Origin: Prevotella sp. UBA2809
GTDB taxonomy: Bacteria > Bacteroidota > Bacteroidia > Bacteroidales > Bacteroidaceae
Direction of reading: 5' to 3'
Length of the DNA stretch: 19,841 nt
Assembly: GCA_002351725.1 (NCBI GenBank)
Contig: DEHD01000012.1
Coordinates: 64,199 to 84,039 of the forward strand
Shown here: positions 13,501-19,841 of the stretch, piece by piece
Numbering within the stretch: position 1 is the stretch's first letter
Layout of the letters: each line of letters opens with the position of its first letter
Position numbers and translations under genes: made by a program
The notes under the pieces: model-generated
Told to the model about the DNA's origin: nothing
The model's input: only the letters and a program-made list of their open reading frames with translations
The model's database searches: none

Positions 13501-14914
13501 GGATAGCCTTACCCTCAATCATCTTAGGCTGGAAAGCTTGGATACCAAGACGGTGAAGCGTTGGAGCACGGTTCAGCAGAACAGGGTGACCCTTCATCAC
13601 GTTCTCAAGGATATCGAAGATAACAGGCTCACGACGGTCAACAATCTTCTTAGCACTCTTAACGGTCTTCACAATACCGCGCTCTATGAGCTTACGGATA
13701 ATGAATGGCTTGTAGAGCTCAGCAGCCATCAGCTTTGGCAGACCGCACTCACCCATCTTCAGCTCAGGACCTACAACGATAACTGAACGGGCTGAATAGT
13801 CAACACGCTTACCGAGCAAGTTCTGACGGAAACGTCCCTGCTTACCTTTCAGTGAGTCAGAGAGAGACTTCAGAGGGCGGTTAGAATCGCTCTTAACAGC
13901 GCTCGACTTACGAGAGTTGTCGAAGAGTGAGTCAACAGCCTCTTGAAGCATACGCTTCTCGTTTCGGAGAATAACCTCAGGAGCCTTAATCTCCATCAGT
14001 CTCTTCAGACGGTTGTTACGGATAATAACACGACGATAGAGGTCGTTCAAATCCGATGTTGCGAAACGTCCACCATCCAATGGTACAAGAGGACGCAGCT
14101 CTGGTGGTGTAACAGGGATAATCTTCATGATCATCCATTCAGGACGGTTGATACCCTTCTCTACACTACCGCGGAAGGCTTCAACTACCTGAAGACGCTT
14201 CAGAGCCTCGTTCTTGCGCTGTACTGACGAGTCGCTGTTGGCACGGTCACGCAGCTCGTACGACAATGAATCAAGGTCGATACGGGTCAGCAGATCGTAG
14301 ATGGCCTCAGCACCCATCTTGGCGATGAACTTATTTGGATCGCTATCGTCCAGATACTCATTATCTGGCGAAAGCTGATTCTCTACGATTTCGGTGTACT
14401 CATCTTCTGAGAGCAGGTCGTATACATTAGAACCGATAGCATCATTGCCGTCTGCATCCTTCTTACCTGCCATAGCACCTGGCTGGATAACCACGTAGCG
14501 CTCGTAGTAGATTATAGCATCGAGCTTCTTTGTGGGCAGACCCAGCAGATAACCAATCTTATTAGGAAGACTACGGAAATACCAGATATGAGCAACGGGC
14601 ACAACGAGCTCAATGTGACCTGAGCGCTCACGACGTACCTTCTTCTCTGTTACCTCTACACCACAACGGTCGCAGACGATACCCTTATAACGGATGCGCT
14701 TGTACTTACCGCACGCACACTCATAGTCTTTGGTAGGACCGAAGATGCGCTCGCAGAACAAACCATCGCGCTCTGGCTTATATGTACGATAGTTGATGGT
14801 CTCGGGTTTGGTAACCTCACCGAAGCTGCTCTCTAGGATCTCTTCGGGCGAAGCAAGTCCGATAGTAATCTTCGTAAAATTATTCTTTACTTTTGAATCT
14901 TTCTTGAAAGCCAT
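10583..14914 (-). CDS. rpoC: RNA polymerase subunit beta'
   Basis: The beta' subunit forms one half of the RNA polymerase active-site cleft. The 1443-residue protein is full length for Bacteroidota. The catalytic loop NADFDGDQMAVH (482-493) holds the Mg-binding aspartates 484, 486 and 488. The N-terminal zinc site is Cys66, Cys68, Cys81 and Cys84. The second zinc site is built from EEDCGT and the later CESKKGVCMKC cluster near residue 900. The bridge-helix and trigger-loop regions (GARGSKDQIKQLSGIRGLMAKP and AVGVIAAQAIGEPGTQLTLRTFH) are intact; each is quoted here only as a landmark. It begins 47 nt after rpoB and is followed by a terminator. Confidence 0.98.
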   Translation of the reverse strand: MAFKKDSKVKNNFTKITIGLASPEEILESSFGEVTKPETINYRTYKPERDGLFCERIFGPTKDYECACGKYKRIRYKGIVCDRCGVEVTEKKVRRERSGHIELVVPVAHIWYFRSLPNKIGYLLGLPTKKLDAIIYYERYVVIQPGAMAGKKDADGNDAIGSNVYDLLSEDEYTEIVENQLSPDNEYLDDSDPNKFIAKMGAEAIYDLLTRIDLDSLSYELRDRANSDSSVQRKNEALKRLQVVEAFRGSVEKGINRPEWMIMKIIPVTPPELRPLVPLDGGRFATSDLNDLYRRVIIRNNRLKRLMEIKAPEVILRNEKRMLQEAVDSLFDNSRKSSAVKSDSNRPLKSLSDSLKGKQGRFRQNLLGKRVDYSARSVIVVGPELKMGECGLPKLMAAELYKPFIIRKLIERGIVKTVKSAKKIVDRREPVIFDILENVMKGHPVLLNRAPTLHRLGIQAFQPKMIEGKAIQLHPLACTAFNADFDGDQMAVHLPLSNEAILEAQLLMLQSHNILNPANGAPITVPSQDMVLGLYYITKIRPGAKGEGLTFYGPEEAIIAHNEGKCDLHAQVKVMVDDIVDGQPERHMVETSVGRVIVNGIIPKEVGYVNKVISKKSLRDIIAAVIKNVGFAEACEFLDGIKNLGYRMAYLAGLSFNLDDIIIPKEKAELIAKGNEEVQQITDNYNMGFITDNERYNQVIDTWTHVNNDIGNILLKEMTEADQGFNAVFMMLDSGARGSKDQIKQLSGIRGLMAKPQKAGAEGHQIIENPILSNFKEGMSVLEYFISTHGARKGLADTAMKTADAGYLTRRLVDVSHDVIITEEDCGTLRGLQCTALKNGDEIISSLSERILGRVSVHDVINPKTGEVIVGAGEEITESIADAIEASDIEMVEIRSVLTCESKKGVCMKCYGRNLATRRMVQKGEAVGVIAAQAIGEPGTQLTLRTFHAGGVAANAAANASIVSKYDRAMIELEEVRTVPFDEDGRDCQMVVSRLGEMRFVDPNTKIVLSTVNVPYGSSLYFNNGDEVAKGDKIAQWDPFNAVIVTEYAGTLKFNDVIEGVTFRAETDETTGLTEKIVTESRDKLKVPTCDVVDANGEVIGTYNFPVGGHVVVEDGQTVKTGETLVKIPRAAAKGGDITGGLPRVTELFEARNPSNPAVVSEIDGEVTMGKVKRGNREIIVTSKTGEQRKYLVSLSKQILVQEHDAVRAGTPLSDGVITPGDILAIKGPTAVQEYIVNEVQDVYRLQGVKINDKHFEIIVRQMMRKVQINEPGDTSFLEQEIVDKLDFSEENDRIWGKKVVIDAGDSENLQKGQIVTARKLRDENSMLKRRDLRLVQVRDAVPATSTQILQGITRAALQTKSFMSAASFQETTKVLNEAAIRGKVDHLVGMKENVICGHLIPAGTGLREFEKIVVGSKEEYERIQANRKNVLDFAEETILEEK

Positions 14915-14934
14915 ATATATTATTCTTTCTCTTA

Positions 14935-14959
14935 ATTCTTAACTCTATATTCTTAACTC
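14935..14959. repeat. Tandem 11-bp direct repeat in the rpoB-rpoC gap
   Basis: ATTCTTAACTC occurs at 14935-14945 and again at 14949-14959 (period 14), filling most of the 47-bp gap between rpoB and rpoC. On the transcript strand it reads GAGTTAAGAAT twice. No function is evident; slippage duplication is the simplest explanation. Confidence 0.6.
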
Positions 14960-14961
14960 AC

Positions 14962-17900
14962 TTAGTCGAGTGTAATACTCAAACCAAGACCACGCAACTC
15001 GTGCAGCAGCACATTCAGAGACTCAGGAATACCTGGTGTAGGCATTGGCTCACCCTTAACGATTGCCTCGTATGCCTTTGAACGACCTACAGTATCATCA
15101 GACTTGATAGTCAGAATCTCCTGGAGCACATGGCTGGCACCGAAGGCCTCAAGGGCCCAAACCTCCATCTCTCCGAAACGCTGTCCACCGAACTGAGCCT
15201 TACCACCGAGAGGCTGCTGAGTAATCAAGCTGTACGGACCGATTGAACGTGCGTGCATCTTGTCCTCAACCATGTGACCGAGCTTAAGGAAGTAAGTGAT
15301 ACCAACTGTAGCTGGCTGGTCAAAGCGCTCACCTGTCTCACCATCATAGAGGTGAGTAGAGCAGAGACGTGGCAGACCTGCCTTGTCAGTCCACTCAGCC
15401 AGGTCATCAAGCTTAGCACCGTCGAAGATAGGTGTAGCGAACTTAACACCAAGCTTCTTACCGGCAGCACCGAGGATAGCCTCGAAAATCTGTCCAAGGT
15501 TCATTCGAGAAGGCACACCCAGAGGGTTCAGTACCAGGTCTACAGGACGACCATCCTCGAGGAATGGCATATCCTCCTGACGTACAACCTTCGAAACTAT
15601 ACCCTTGTTACCGTGACGTCCGGCAAGCTTATCACCAACGCTAATCTTACGCTTCTTGGCTACATAAACCTTAGCCATCTGCAGGATTCCGTTTGGCAGC
15701 TCGTCACCGATGGTGATAGCGAACTTCTTACGCTTCATCTCAGCATCAAGCAGCTTATACTTCTTCATGAAGTTGATAATCAGCTTAGCAATGAGCTCGT
15801 TCTTGTGCTCATCGTTAGTCCAGTTACTGATCTGTACATCTCCGTACTCGAGATTACGCAGGGCTGTAGCAGTAAACTTACTACCCTTAGTAATAATCTC
15901 TGCACCGGTATAGTCCTTAACACCTTGTGAAGTCTTACCCTTGGTCAGCTCCATAAGCTTGTCGATCAGGATGTCCTTAAGGTCCTCAACCTTTGCCTCG
16001 TACTCCTCGTCGATCTTAGCCAGCACGATCTTATCCTGCTGCTTAGACTTACGATCCTTGATAGCACGCTGGAACAGCTTCTTGTCGATGATAACACCAC
16101 TCAGTGATGGGTTAGCTTTAAGTGAAGAATCCTTCACATCGCCAGCCTTATCACCGAAGATTGCACGGAGCAGCTTCTCCTCAGGTGAAGGATCGCTCTC
16201 TCCCTTAGGTGAAATCTTACCAATCAGGATGTCACCTGGCTCAACACGGGCACCAACACGGATAACACCGTTGTCGTCCAGATCCTTTGTTGCCTCCTCA
16301 CTTACGTTAGGAATATCGGCAGTGAATTCCTCAACACCACGCTTTGTCTCACGTACATCGAGTGAGTACTCATCAACGTGTACTGAGGTGAGGATGTCCT
16401 CACGAACGATACGCTCGTTCAGCACGATAGCATCCTCATAGTTGTAACCCTTCCAAGGCATGTAAGCTACCAGCAGGTTGCGGCCCAGAGCCAACTCACC
16501 ATTCTCAGTAGCATAACCCTCAGTCAGGATATCACCGGCCTTAACACGCTGCCCCTTCTCACAGATTGGGCGCAGGTCGATGGTCATATTCTGGTTTGTA
16601 CGACGGAACTTAGGAATACGATACTCCTTCAGTGCGGGCTCGAAGCTTACGAACTCCTCGTCCTCGGTGCGATCGTAGAGGATGCGGATGGTTGTAGCAT
16701 CAACATACTCGATAACACCATCACCCTCGGCAGTAACCATAGTACGTGAATCCTCACATACCTGCTTCTCGATACCGGTACCTACGATAGGAGCCTCGTT
16801 GTGGAGCAGAGGTACAGCCTGGCGCATCATGTTAGATCCCATCAGTGCACGGTGAGCATCGTCGTGCTCGAGGAATGGAATCAGAGATGCAGCGATAGAA
16901 GCGATCTGCTGTGGAGATACATCCATCAGATCAACCTCAGATGGTGGAACTACAGGGAAGTCAGCATCCTGACGGCACTTTACAACCGAACGGATAAATG
17001 TACCATCATCATTCAGAGGTGCATTACCCTGACCGATGATGTGATCAGCCTCTTCCTCAGCAGTAAGATATACGATTCCGTCGTTGCTCAGATCAGCAAC
17101 TCCGTTATTTACCTTACGGTATGGAGTCTGGATAAATCCGAGCTCATTAATCTTAGCATATACACACAGAGATGAGATAAGACCGATGTTTGGTCCCTCA
17201 GGGCTCTCAATAGGACACAGACGACCATAGTGTGTATAGTGTACGTCACGAACCTCGAATCCTGCACGCTCACGGCTCAGACCGCCAGGACCCAGAGCAG
17301 ACAGACGACGCTTGTGAGTAACCTCAGCAAGTGGGTTTGTCTGGTCCATGAACTGTGACAGAGGGTTAGTTCCGAAGAACGAGTTGATAACGCTTGAGAT
17401 AGTCTTAGCGTTGATCAGATCGGTTGGAGTGAACACCTCGTTATCACGAACGTTCATACGCTCACGGATGGTACGGCTCATACGGGCCAGACCTATAGAG
17501 AACTGATTGCTCAGCTGCTCACCTACGGTACGAACACGACGGTTTGACAGGTGGTCGATATCGTCGACGGTAGCCTTAGAGTTAACCAGCTGGATCAGAT
17601 ACTTGATAATCTCAATGATATCCTCCTTGGTCAGTACGCGAACATCCATATCGGTGTTCAGACCAAGCTTTTTGTTGATACGGTAACGACCAACATCACC
17701 CAGATCATAACGCTTGTCAGAGAAGAACAGGTTCTGGATAACCTCACGTGCGCTGGCATCATCAGCAGGGTCAGCATTACGCAGCTGACGGTAGATGTAA
17801 AGCACAGCCTCCTTCTCAGAGTTAGATGGGTCTTTGGCCAGTGTGTTGAAGATGATGCTGTAGTCCTGAGCAACCGACTCGTCCTTGTGCACAAGGATAG

Positions 17901-18774
17901 TCTGTGCGCCACTCTCAAGGATTTCAATCATGTTCTCCTCGGTAATCTCAGTCTCACGCTCCATAATCATCTGGTGACGCTCGATTGATACTACCTCACC
18001 AGTGTCTTCATCTACGAAGTCCTCGTTCCAGCTCTTCAGTACACGTGCAGCAAGCTTGCAGCCAAGTACAGCCTTCAGGTTCTTCTTGTTAACCTTAACC
18101 TCCTCAGCCAGGTTGAAGATCTGCAGGATGTCCTTATCAGCCTCGAAGCCGATGGCACGGAGCAGAGTTGTTACGGGCAACTTCTTCTTACGGTCGATGT
18201 ATGCATACATTACATTATTAATATCTGTAGCAAACTCGATCCATGAGCCCTTGAATGGGATTACACGAGCTGAATACAGCAGTGTTCCGTTAGCGTGTAC
18301 GCTCTGGCCGAAGAATACGCCAGGAGAACGGTGCAACTGTGAAACAACTACGCGCTCGGCTCCATTGATAACGAAAGTACCATTGGCGGTCATGTAAGGG
18401 ATAGGACCCAGGAATACATCCTGAATCACTGTTCCGAAGTCCTCATGATCCGGATCAGTACAATACAGTTTCAGCTTAGCCTTCAGGGGCACGCTATAAG
18501 TCAGACCACGCTCCAAGCACTCATCGATGCTGTAACGAGGTGGGTCGATATAGTAATCCAAGAACTCAAGAACGAAATTATTACGTGTATCGGTGATAGG
18601 GAAGTTCTCAGCGAACACCTTATACAAGCCGTCATTCTTGCGTTCCTCAGGCGGAGTATCCAACTGCAGGAAGTCTTTGAACGACTTTAATTGCACATCA
18701 AGGAAATCCGGGAATGGCATCGGATTTTTGACGCTGCCAAAGTTTACTCTGTTATCTATTATTTTTGAAGCCAT
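14962..18774 (-). CDS. rpoB: RNA polymerase subunit beta
   Basis: The beta subunit makes up the other half of the RNA polymerase cleft and is the rifampicin target. The 1270-residue protein is the usual length for the phylum. The rifampicin cluster lies around residues 470-500 and reads LSQFMDQTNPLAEV then THKRRLSALGPGGLSRERAG. Positions equivalent to E. coli Gln513, Asp516, His526, Arg529, Ser531 and Leu533 are all wild type. Position 522 is Ala instead of Ser, which I take as normal for this phylum. Other landmarks are GKISPKGESDPSPEEKLLRA and GRHGNKGIVSKV. The start is 14 nt after the T-run of a strong hairpin, with no separate promoter visible, so expression must depend on read-through. 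Confidence 0.98.
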   Translation of the reverse strand: MASKIIDNRVNFGSVKNPMPFPDFLDVQLKSFKDFLQLDTPPEERKNDGLYKVFAENFPITDTRNNFVLEFLDYYIDPPRYSIDECLERGLTYSVPLKAKLKLYCTDPDHEDFGTVIQDVFLGPIPYMTANGTFVINGAERVVVSQLHRSPGVFFGQSVHANGTLLYSARVIPFKGSWIEFATDINNVMYAYIDRKKKLPVTTLLRAIGFEADKDILQIFNLAEEVKVNKKNLKAVLGCKLAARVLKSWNEDFVDEDTGEVVSIERHQMIMERETEITEENMIEILESGAQTILVHKDESVAQDYSIIFNTLAKDPSNSEKEAVLYIYRQLRNADPADDASAREVIQNLFFSDKRYDLGDVGRYRINKKLGLNTDMDVRVLTKEDIIEIIKYLIQLVNSKATVDDIDHLSNRRVRTVGEQLSNQFSIGLARMSRTIRERMNVRDNEVFTPTDLINAKTISSVINSFFGTNPLSQFMDQTNPLAEVTHKRRLSALGPGGLSRERAGFEVRDVHYTHYGRLCPIESPEGPNIGLISSLCVYAKINELGFIQTPYRKVNNGVADLSNDGIVYLTAEEEADHIIGQGNAPLNDDGTFIRSVVKCRQDADFPVVPPSEVDLMDVSPQQIASIAASLIPFLEHDDAHRALMGSNMMRQAVPLLHNEAPIVGTGIEKQVCEDSRTMVTAEGDGVIEYVDATTIRILYDRTEDEEFVSFEPALKEYRIPKFRRTNQNMTIDLRPICEKGQRVKAGDILTEGYATENGELALGRNLLVAYMPWKGYNYEDAIVLNERIVREDILTSVHVDEYSLDVRETKRGVEEFTADIPNVSEEATKDLDDNGVIRVGARVEPGDILIGKISPKGESDPSPEEKLLRAIFGDKAGDVKDSSLKANPSLSGVIIDKKLFQRAIKDRKSKQQDKIVLAKIDEEYEAKVEDLKDILIDKLMELTKGKTSQGVKDYTGAEIITKGSKFTATALRNLEYGDVQISNWTNDEHKNELIAKLIINFMKKYKLLDAEMKRKKFAITIGDELPNGILQMAKVYVAKKRKISVGDKLAGRHGNKGIVSKVVRQEDMPFLEDGRPVDLVLNPLGVPSRMNLGQIFEAILGAAGKKLGVKFATPIFDGAKLDDLAEWTDKAGLPRLCSTHLYDGETGERFDQPATVGITYFLKLGHMVEDKMHARSIGPYSLITQQPLGGKAQFGGQRFGEMEVWALEAFGASHVLQEILTIKSDDTVGRSKAYEAIVKGEPMPTPGIPESLNVLLHELRGLGLSITLD

Positions 18775-18788
18775 AAATATTAATTTAG

Positions 18789-18829
18789 AAAAAAAAGGCT
18801 AGGAACCCCCGACTGGGGAGCCCCTAACC
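18789..18829 (-). terminator. Terminator-like attenuator between rplL and rpoB
   Basis: On the minus strand a 14-pair stem (18829-18816 with 18810-18797, including G-U pairs) closes a 5-nt loop and is followed directly by eight T (18796-18789). This meets every sequence criterion for an intrinsic terminator. It lies 23 nt after the L7/L12 stop and 14 nt before the RpoB ATG. Since no promoter fits in those 14 nt, it is best read as a partial terminator that lowers rpoBC expression relative to L10-L12, as the rplL-rpoB attenuator does in E. coli. Regulated antitermination is possible. Confidence 0.9.
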
Positions 18830-18852
18830 GATTGCTATTTGTTTGTAACTGA

Positions 18853-19233
18853 TTACTTCAGCTCAACCTCGGCACCAGCTGCCTCGATGGTCTTCTTCAG
18901 GTTCTCAGCCTCTTCCTTGCTCAGACCCTCCTTAACGGTAGCAGGAGCACCGTCTACGAGATCCTTAGCCTCTTTCAGACCAAGACCACAAGCCTCCTTA
19001 ACGGCCTTTACAACCTGGAGCTTAGCAGCACCTGCAGACTTCAGAACTACGTCGAATGAAGTCTTCTCTTCAGCTGCGTCAGCAGCACCAGCTGCAGCAG
19101 GACCAGCAGCTACAGCAACGGCTGCAGCAGCAGGCTCAATTCCATACTCGTCCTTCAGGACTGTTGCCAACTCGTTTACTTCTTTTACTGTGAGGTTTAC
19201 CAACTCCTCAGCAATAGCTTTAATATCTGCCAT
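18853..19233 (-). CDS. rplL: 50S ribosomal protein L7/L12
   Basis: L7/L12 is the multicopy stalk protein that recruits and activates translational GTPases such as EF-G. The 126-residue product has the N-terminal dimerisation region (about 1-32), an Ala/Gly-rich hinge (about 34-54), and the C-terminal factor-binding domain (about 57-126). The last contains KTSFDVVLKSAGAAKLQVVK and LGLKEAKDLVDGAP. The length is normal. It follows rplJ after 49 A/T-rich nt with no obvious Shine-Dalgarno. The downstream hairpin would let L12 be made in excess over RNA polymerase. Confidence 0.98.
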   Translation of the reverse strand: MADIKAIAEELVNLTVKEVNELATVLKDEYGIEPAAAAVAVAAGPAAAGAADAAEEKTSFDVVLKSAGAAKLQVVKAVKEACGLGLKEAKDLVDGAPATVKEGLSKEEAENLKKTIEAAGAEVELK

Positions 19234-19282
19234 TTTATTTAAAAATTTTAATTGTTTTTAATTTGAATGTTACTTATTTCGC

Positions 19283-19798
19283 TTATTTGTTACGCTCAGC
19301 GATAGCGTCAAGCAGACCGTGAACCTTGCCACCAGCGTTCAAGCCAGAAACAACATTCTTGATTGGAGACTGCAGCAGAGCTACAACCTCGGCGATCAGT
19401 TCGTTCTTGCTCTTGATTGCTACGAGCTCATCAAGCTTGTCAGCACCAACGAAGAAGCTCTCCTCAGCATATGCACCCTTGAGTGCGGGGATACCTTCCT
19501 TCTTGTACTCCTTGATCAGCTTAGCAGGAACATTAGCTGTCTGTGCGAACATAACAGCAGTATTACCCTTCAAGCACTCATAAAGAGGTGAGAAATCAAT
19601 CTCAGAAGCCTCGAAAGCCTTCTGAAGAAGAGTGTTCTTCACCAACAGCAGCTTAATCTCATTCTTGAAGCACTTCTCACGGAGCTCGCTTGTCTTTGCA
19701 GCATCGAGTCCTGCGAGGTCAACAAGATAAAAATGAGGATACTGCTTCAGCTTCTCACCAAGTTCTACGATGATAGTATCTTTTACTTCCTTTTTCAT
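19283..19798 (-). CDS. rplJ: 50S ribosomal protein L10
   Basis: L10 anchors L7/L12 dimers to 23S rRNA at the base of the stalk; in E. coli the L10-L12 complex represses its own mRNA. The 171-residue product begins MKKEVKDTIIVELGEKLKQY. It has the rRNA-binding N-terminal domain with YLVDLAGLDAAKTSELREKC and LLLVKNTLLQKAF, and the C-terminal helix that holds L12 (about 130-171). The start is 20 nt after the preceding L1 stop. That gap is too short for an L10 leader of the E. coli type, so no separate leader control is visible here. Confidence 0.97.
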   Translation of the reverse strand: MKKEVKDTIIVELGEKLKQYPHFYLVDLAGLDAAKTSELREKCFKNEIKLLLVKNTLLQKAFEASEIDFSPLYECLKGNTAVMFAQTANVPAKLIKEYKKEGIPALKGAYAEESFFVGADKLDELVAIKSKNELIAEVVALLQSPIKNVVSGLNAGGKVHGLLDAIAERNK

Positions 19799-19818
19799 TT
19801 GTCTAATCTTTTAACGAG

Positions 19819-19841
19819 TTATTCAACTGATTTAGGATCTA
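19819..19841 (-). CDS. rplA: Ribosomal protein L1, 3' end only (partial)
   Basis: The minus strand reads DPKSVE followed by TAA. This matches the typical L1 C-terminus, and L1 normally precedes L10 in the rplK-rplA-rplJ-rplL order. Only seven codons including the stop are inside the window. The call depends mostly on gene order. Confidence 0.75.

Noticed and set aside
15253..15930. A 225-codon open frame opposite rpoB
   Set aside because: Same reasoning: an antisense shadow of rpoB with low-complexity Thr/Leu/Ser composition.
17270..17370. Rifampicin-resistance changes in RpoB
   Set aside because: All major resistance positions are wild type; the Ala at the position of E. coli Ser522 appears to be a normal phylum variant.
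1..19841. CRISPR arrays, tRNA or rRNA genes
   Set aside because: No spaced repeat arrays, cloverleaf or rRNA-like sequences were seen on either strand.

Overview
The window looks like the chromosome of a Bacteroidota species, most probably Prevotella or a close relative. The evidence is the gene order, the protein signatures, and the promoters, which follow the Bacteroidota pattern TTTG / TAnnTTTG instead of -35/-10 boxes. SusC-like plug, CarboxypepD_reg-like and TonB C-terminal segments occur in one protein, and Shine-Dalgarno sequences are mostly absent. The genus is an inference; no rRNA or tRNA is present to confirm it.

Layout, in the direction of transcription (the minus strand, from high to low coordinates). 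From 19841 to 14962: the 3' end of rplA, then rplJ, rplL and rpoB. A strong intrinsic-terminator-like hairpin sits between rplL and rpoB, only 14 nt before the rpoB start. rpoC follows and ends at a clear terminator (10521-10554). A new promoter (10397-10404) then drives the str operon: rpsL, rpsG, fusA and rpsJ (10304-6721). A large hairpin lies between fusA and rpsJ, and a terminator follows rpsJ (6663-6697).

At this point the expected continuation of the S10 operon (rplC, rplD, rplW, rplB) is interrupted. About 4.9 kb (6660-1860) holds five genes unrelated to translation. Three are minus-strand genes forming a tight operon: a BlaI/MecI-type repressor, an unusual BlaR1/M56-type membrane peptidase that carries CarboxypepD_reg-like, TonB C-terminal and SusC-plug-like segments, and a secreted TPR protein. 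Upstream of the repressor is a cluster of AACTA/TAGTT dyads around a promoter, a good candidate operator array. Two are plus-strand genes: a membrane-tethered OmpR-type winged-helix regulator and a GNAT acetyltransferase. The two groups converge with abutting stop codons.

The S10 operon then resumes at rplC with its own promoter (1827-1834) and a structured leader of about 190 nt, followed by rplD, rplW and the first six codons of rplB. The leader contains a perfect 16-bp inverted repeat and a competing pairing, and may take the place of the regulatory leader that precedes rpsJ in other bacteria.

The ribosomal, RNA polymerase and EF-G genes look intact, with wild-type residues at the usual rifampicin and streptomycin sites. 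The novelty lies in the intervening signalling block and in the RNA structures at operon junctions.
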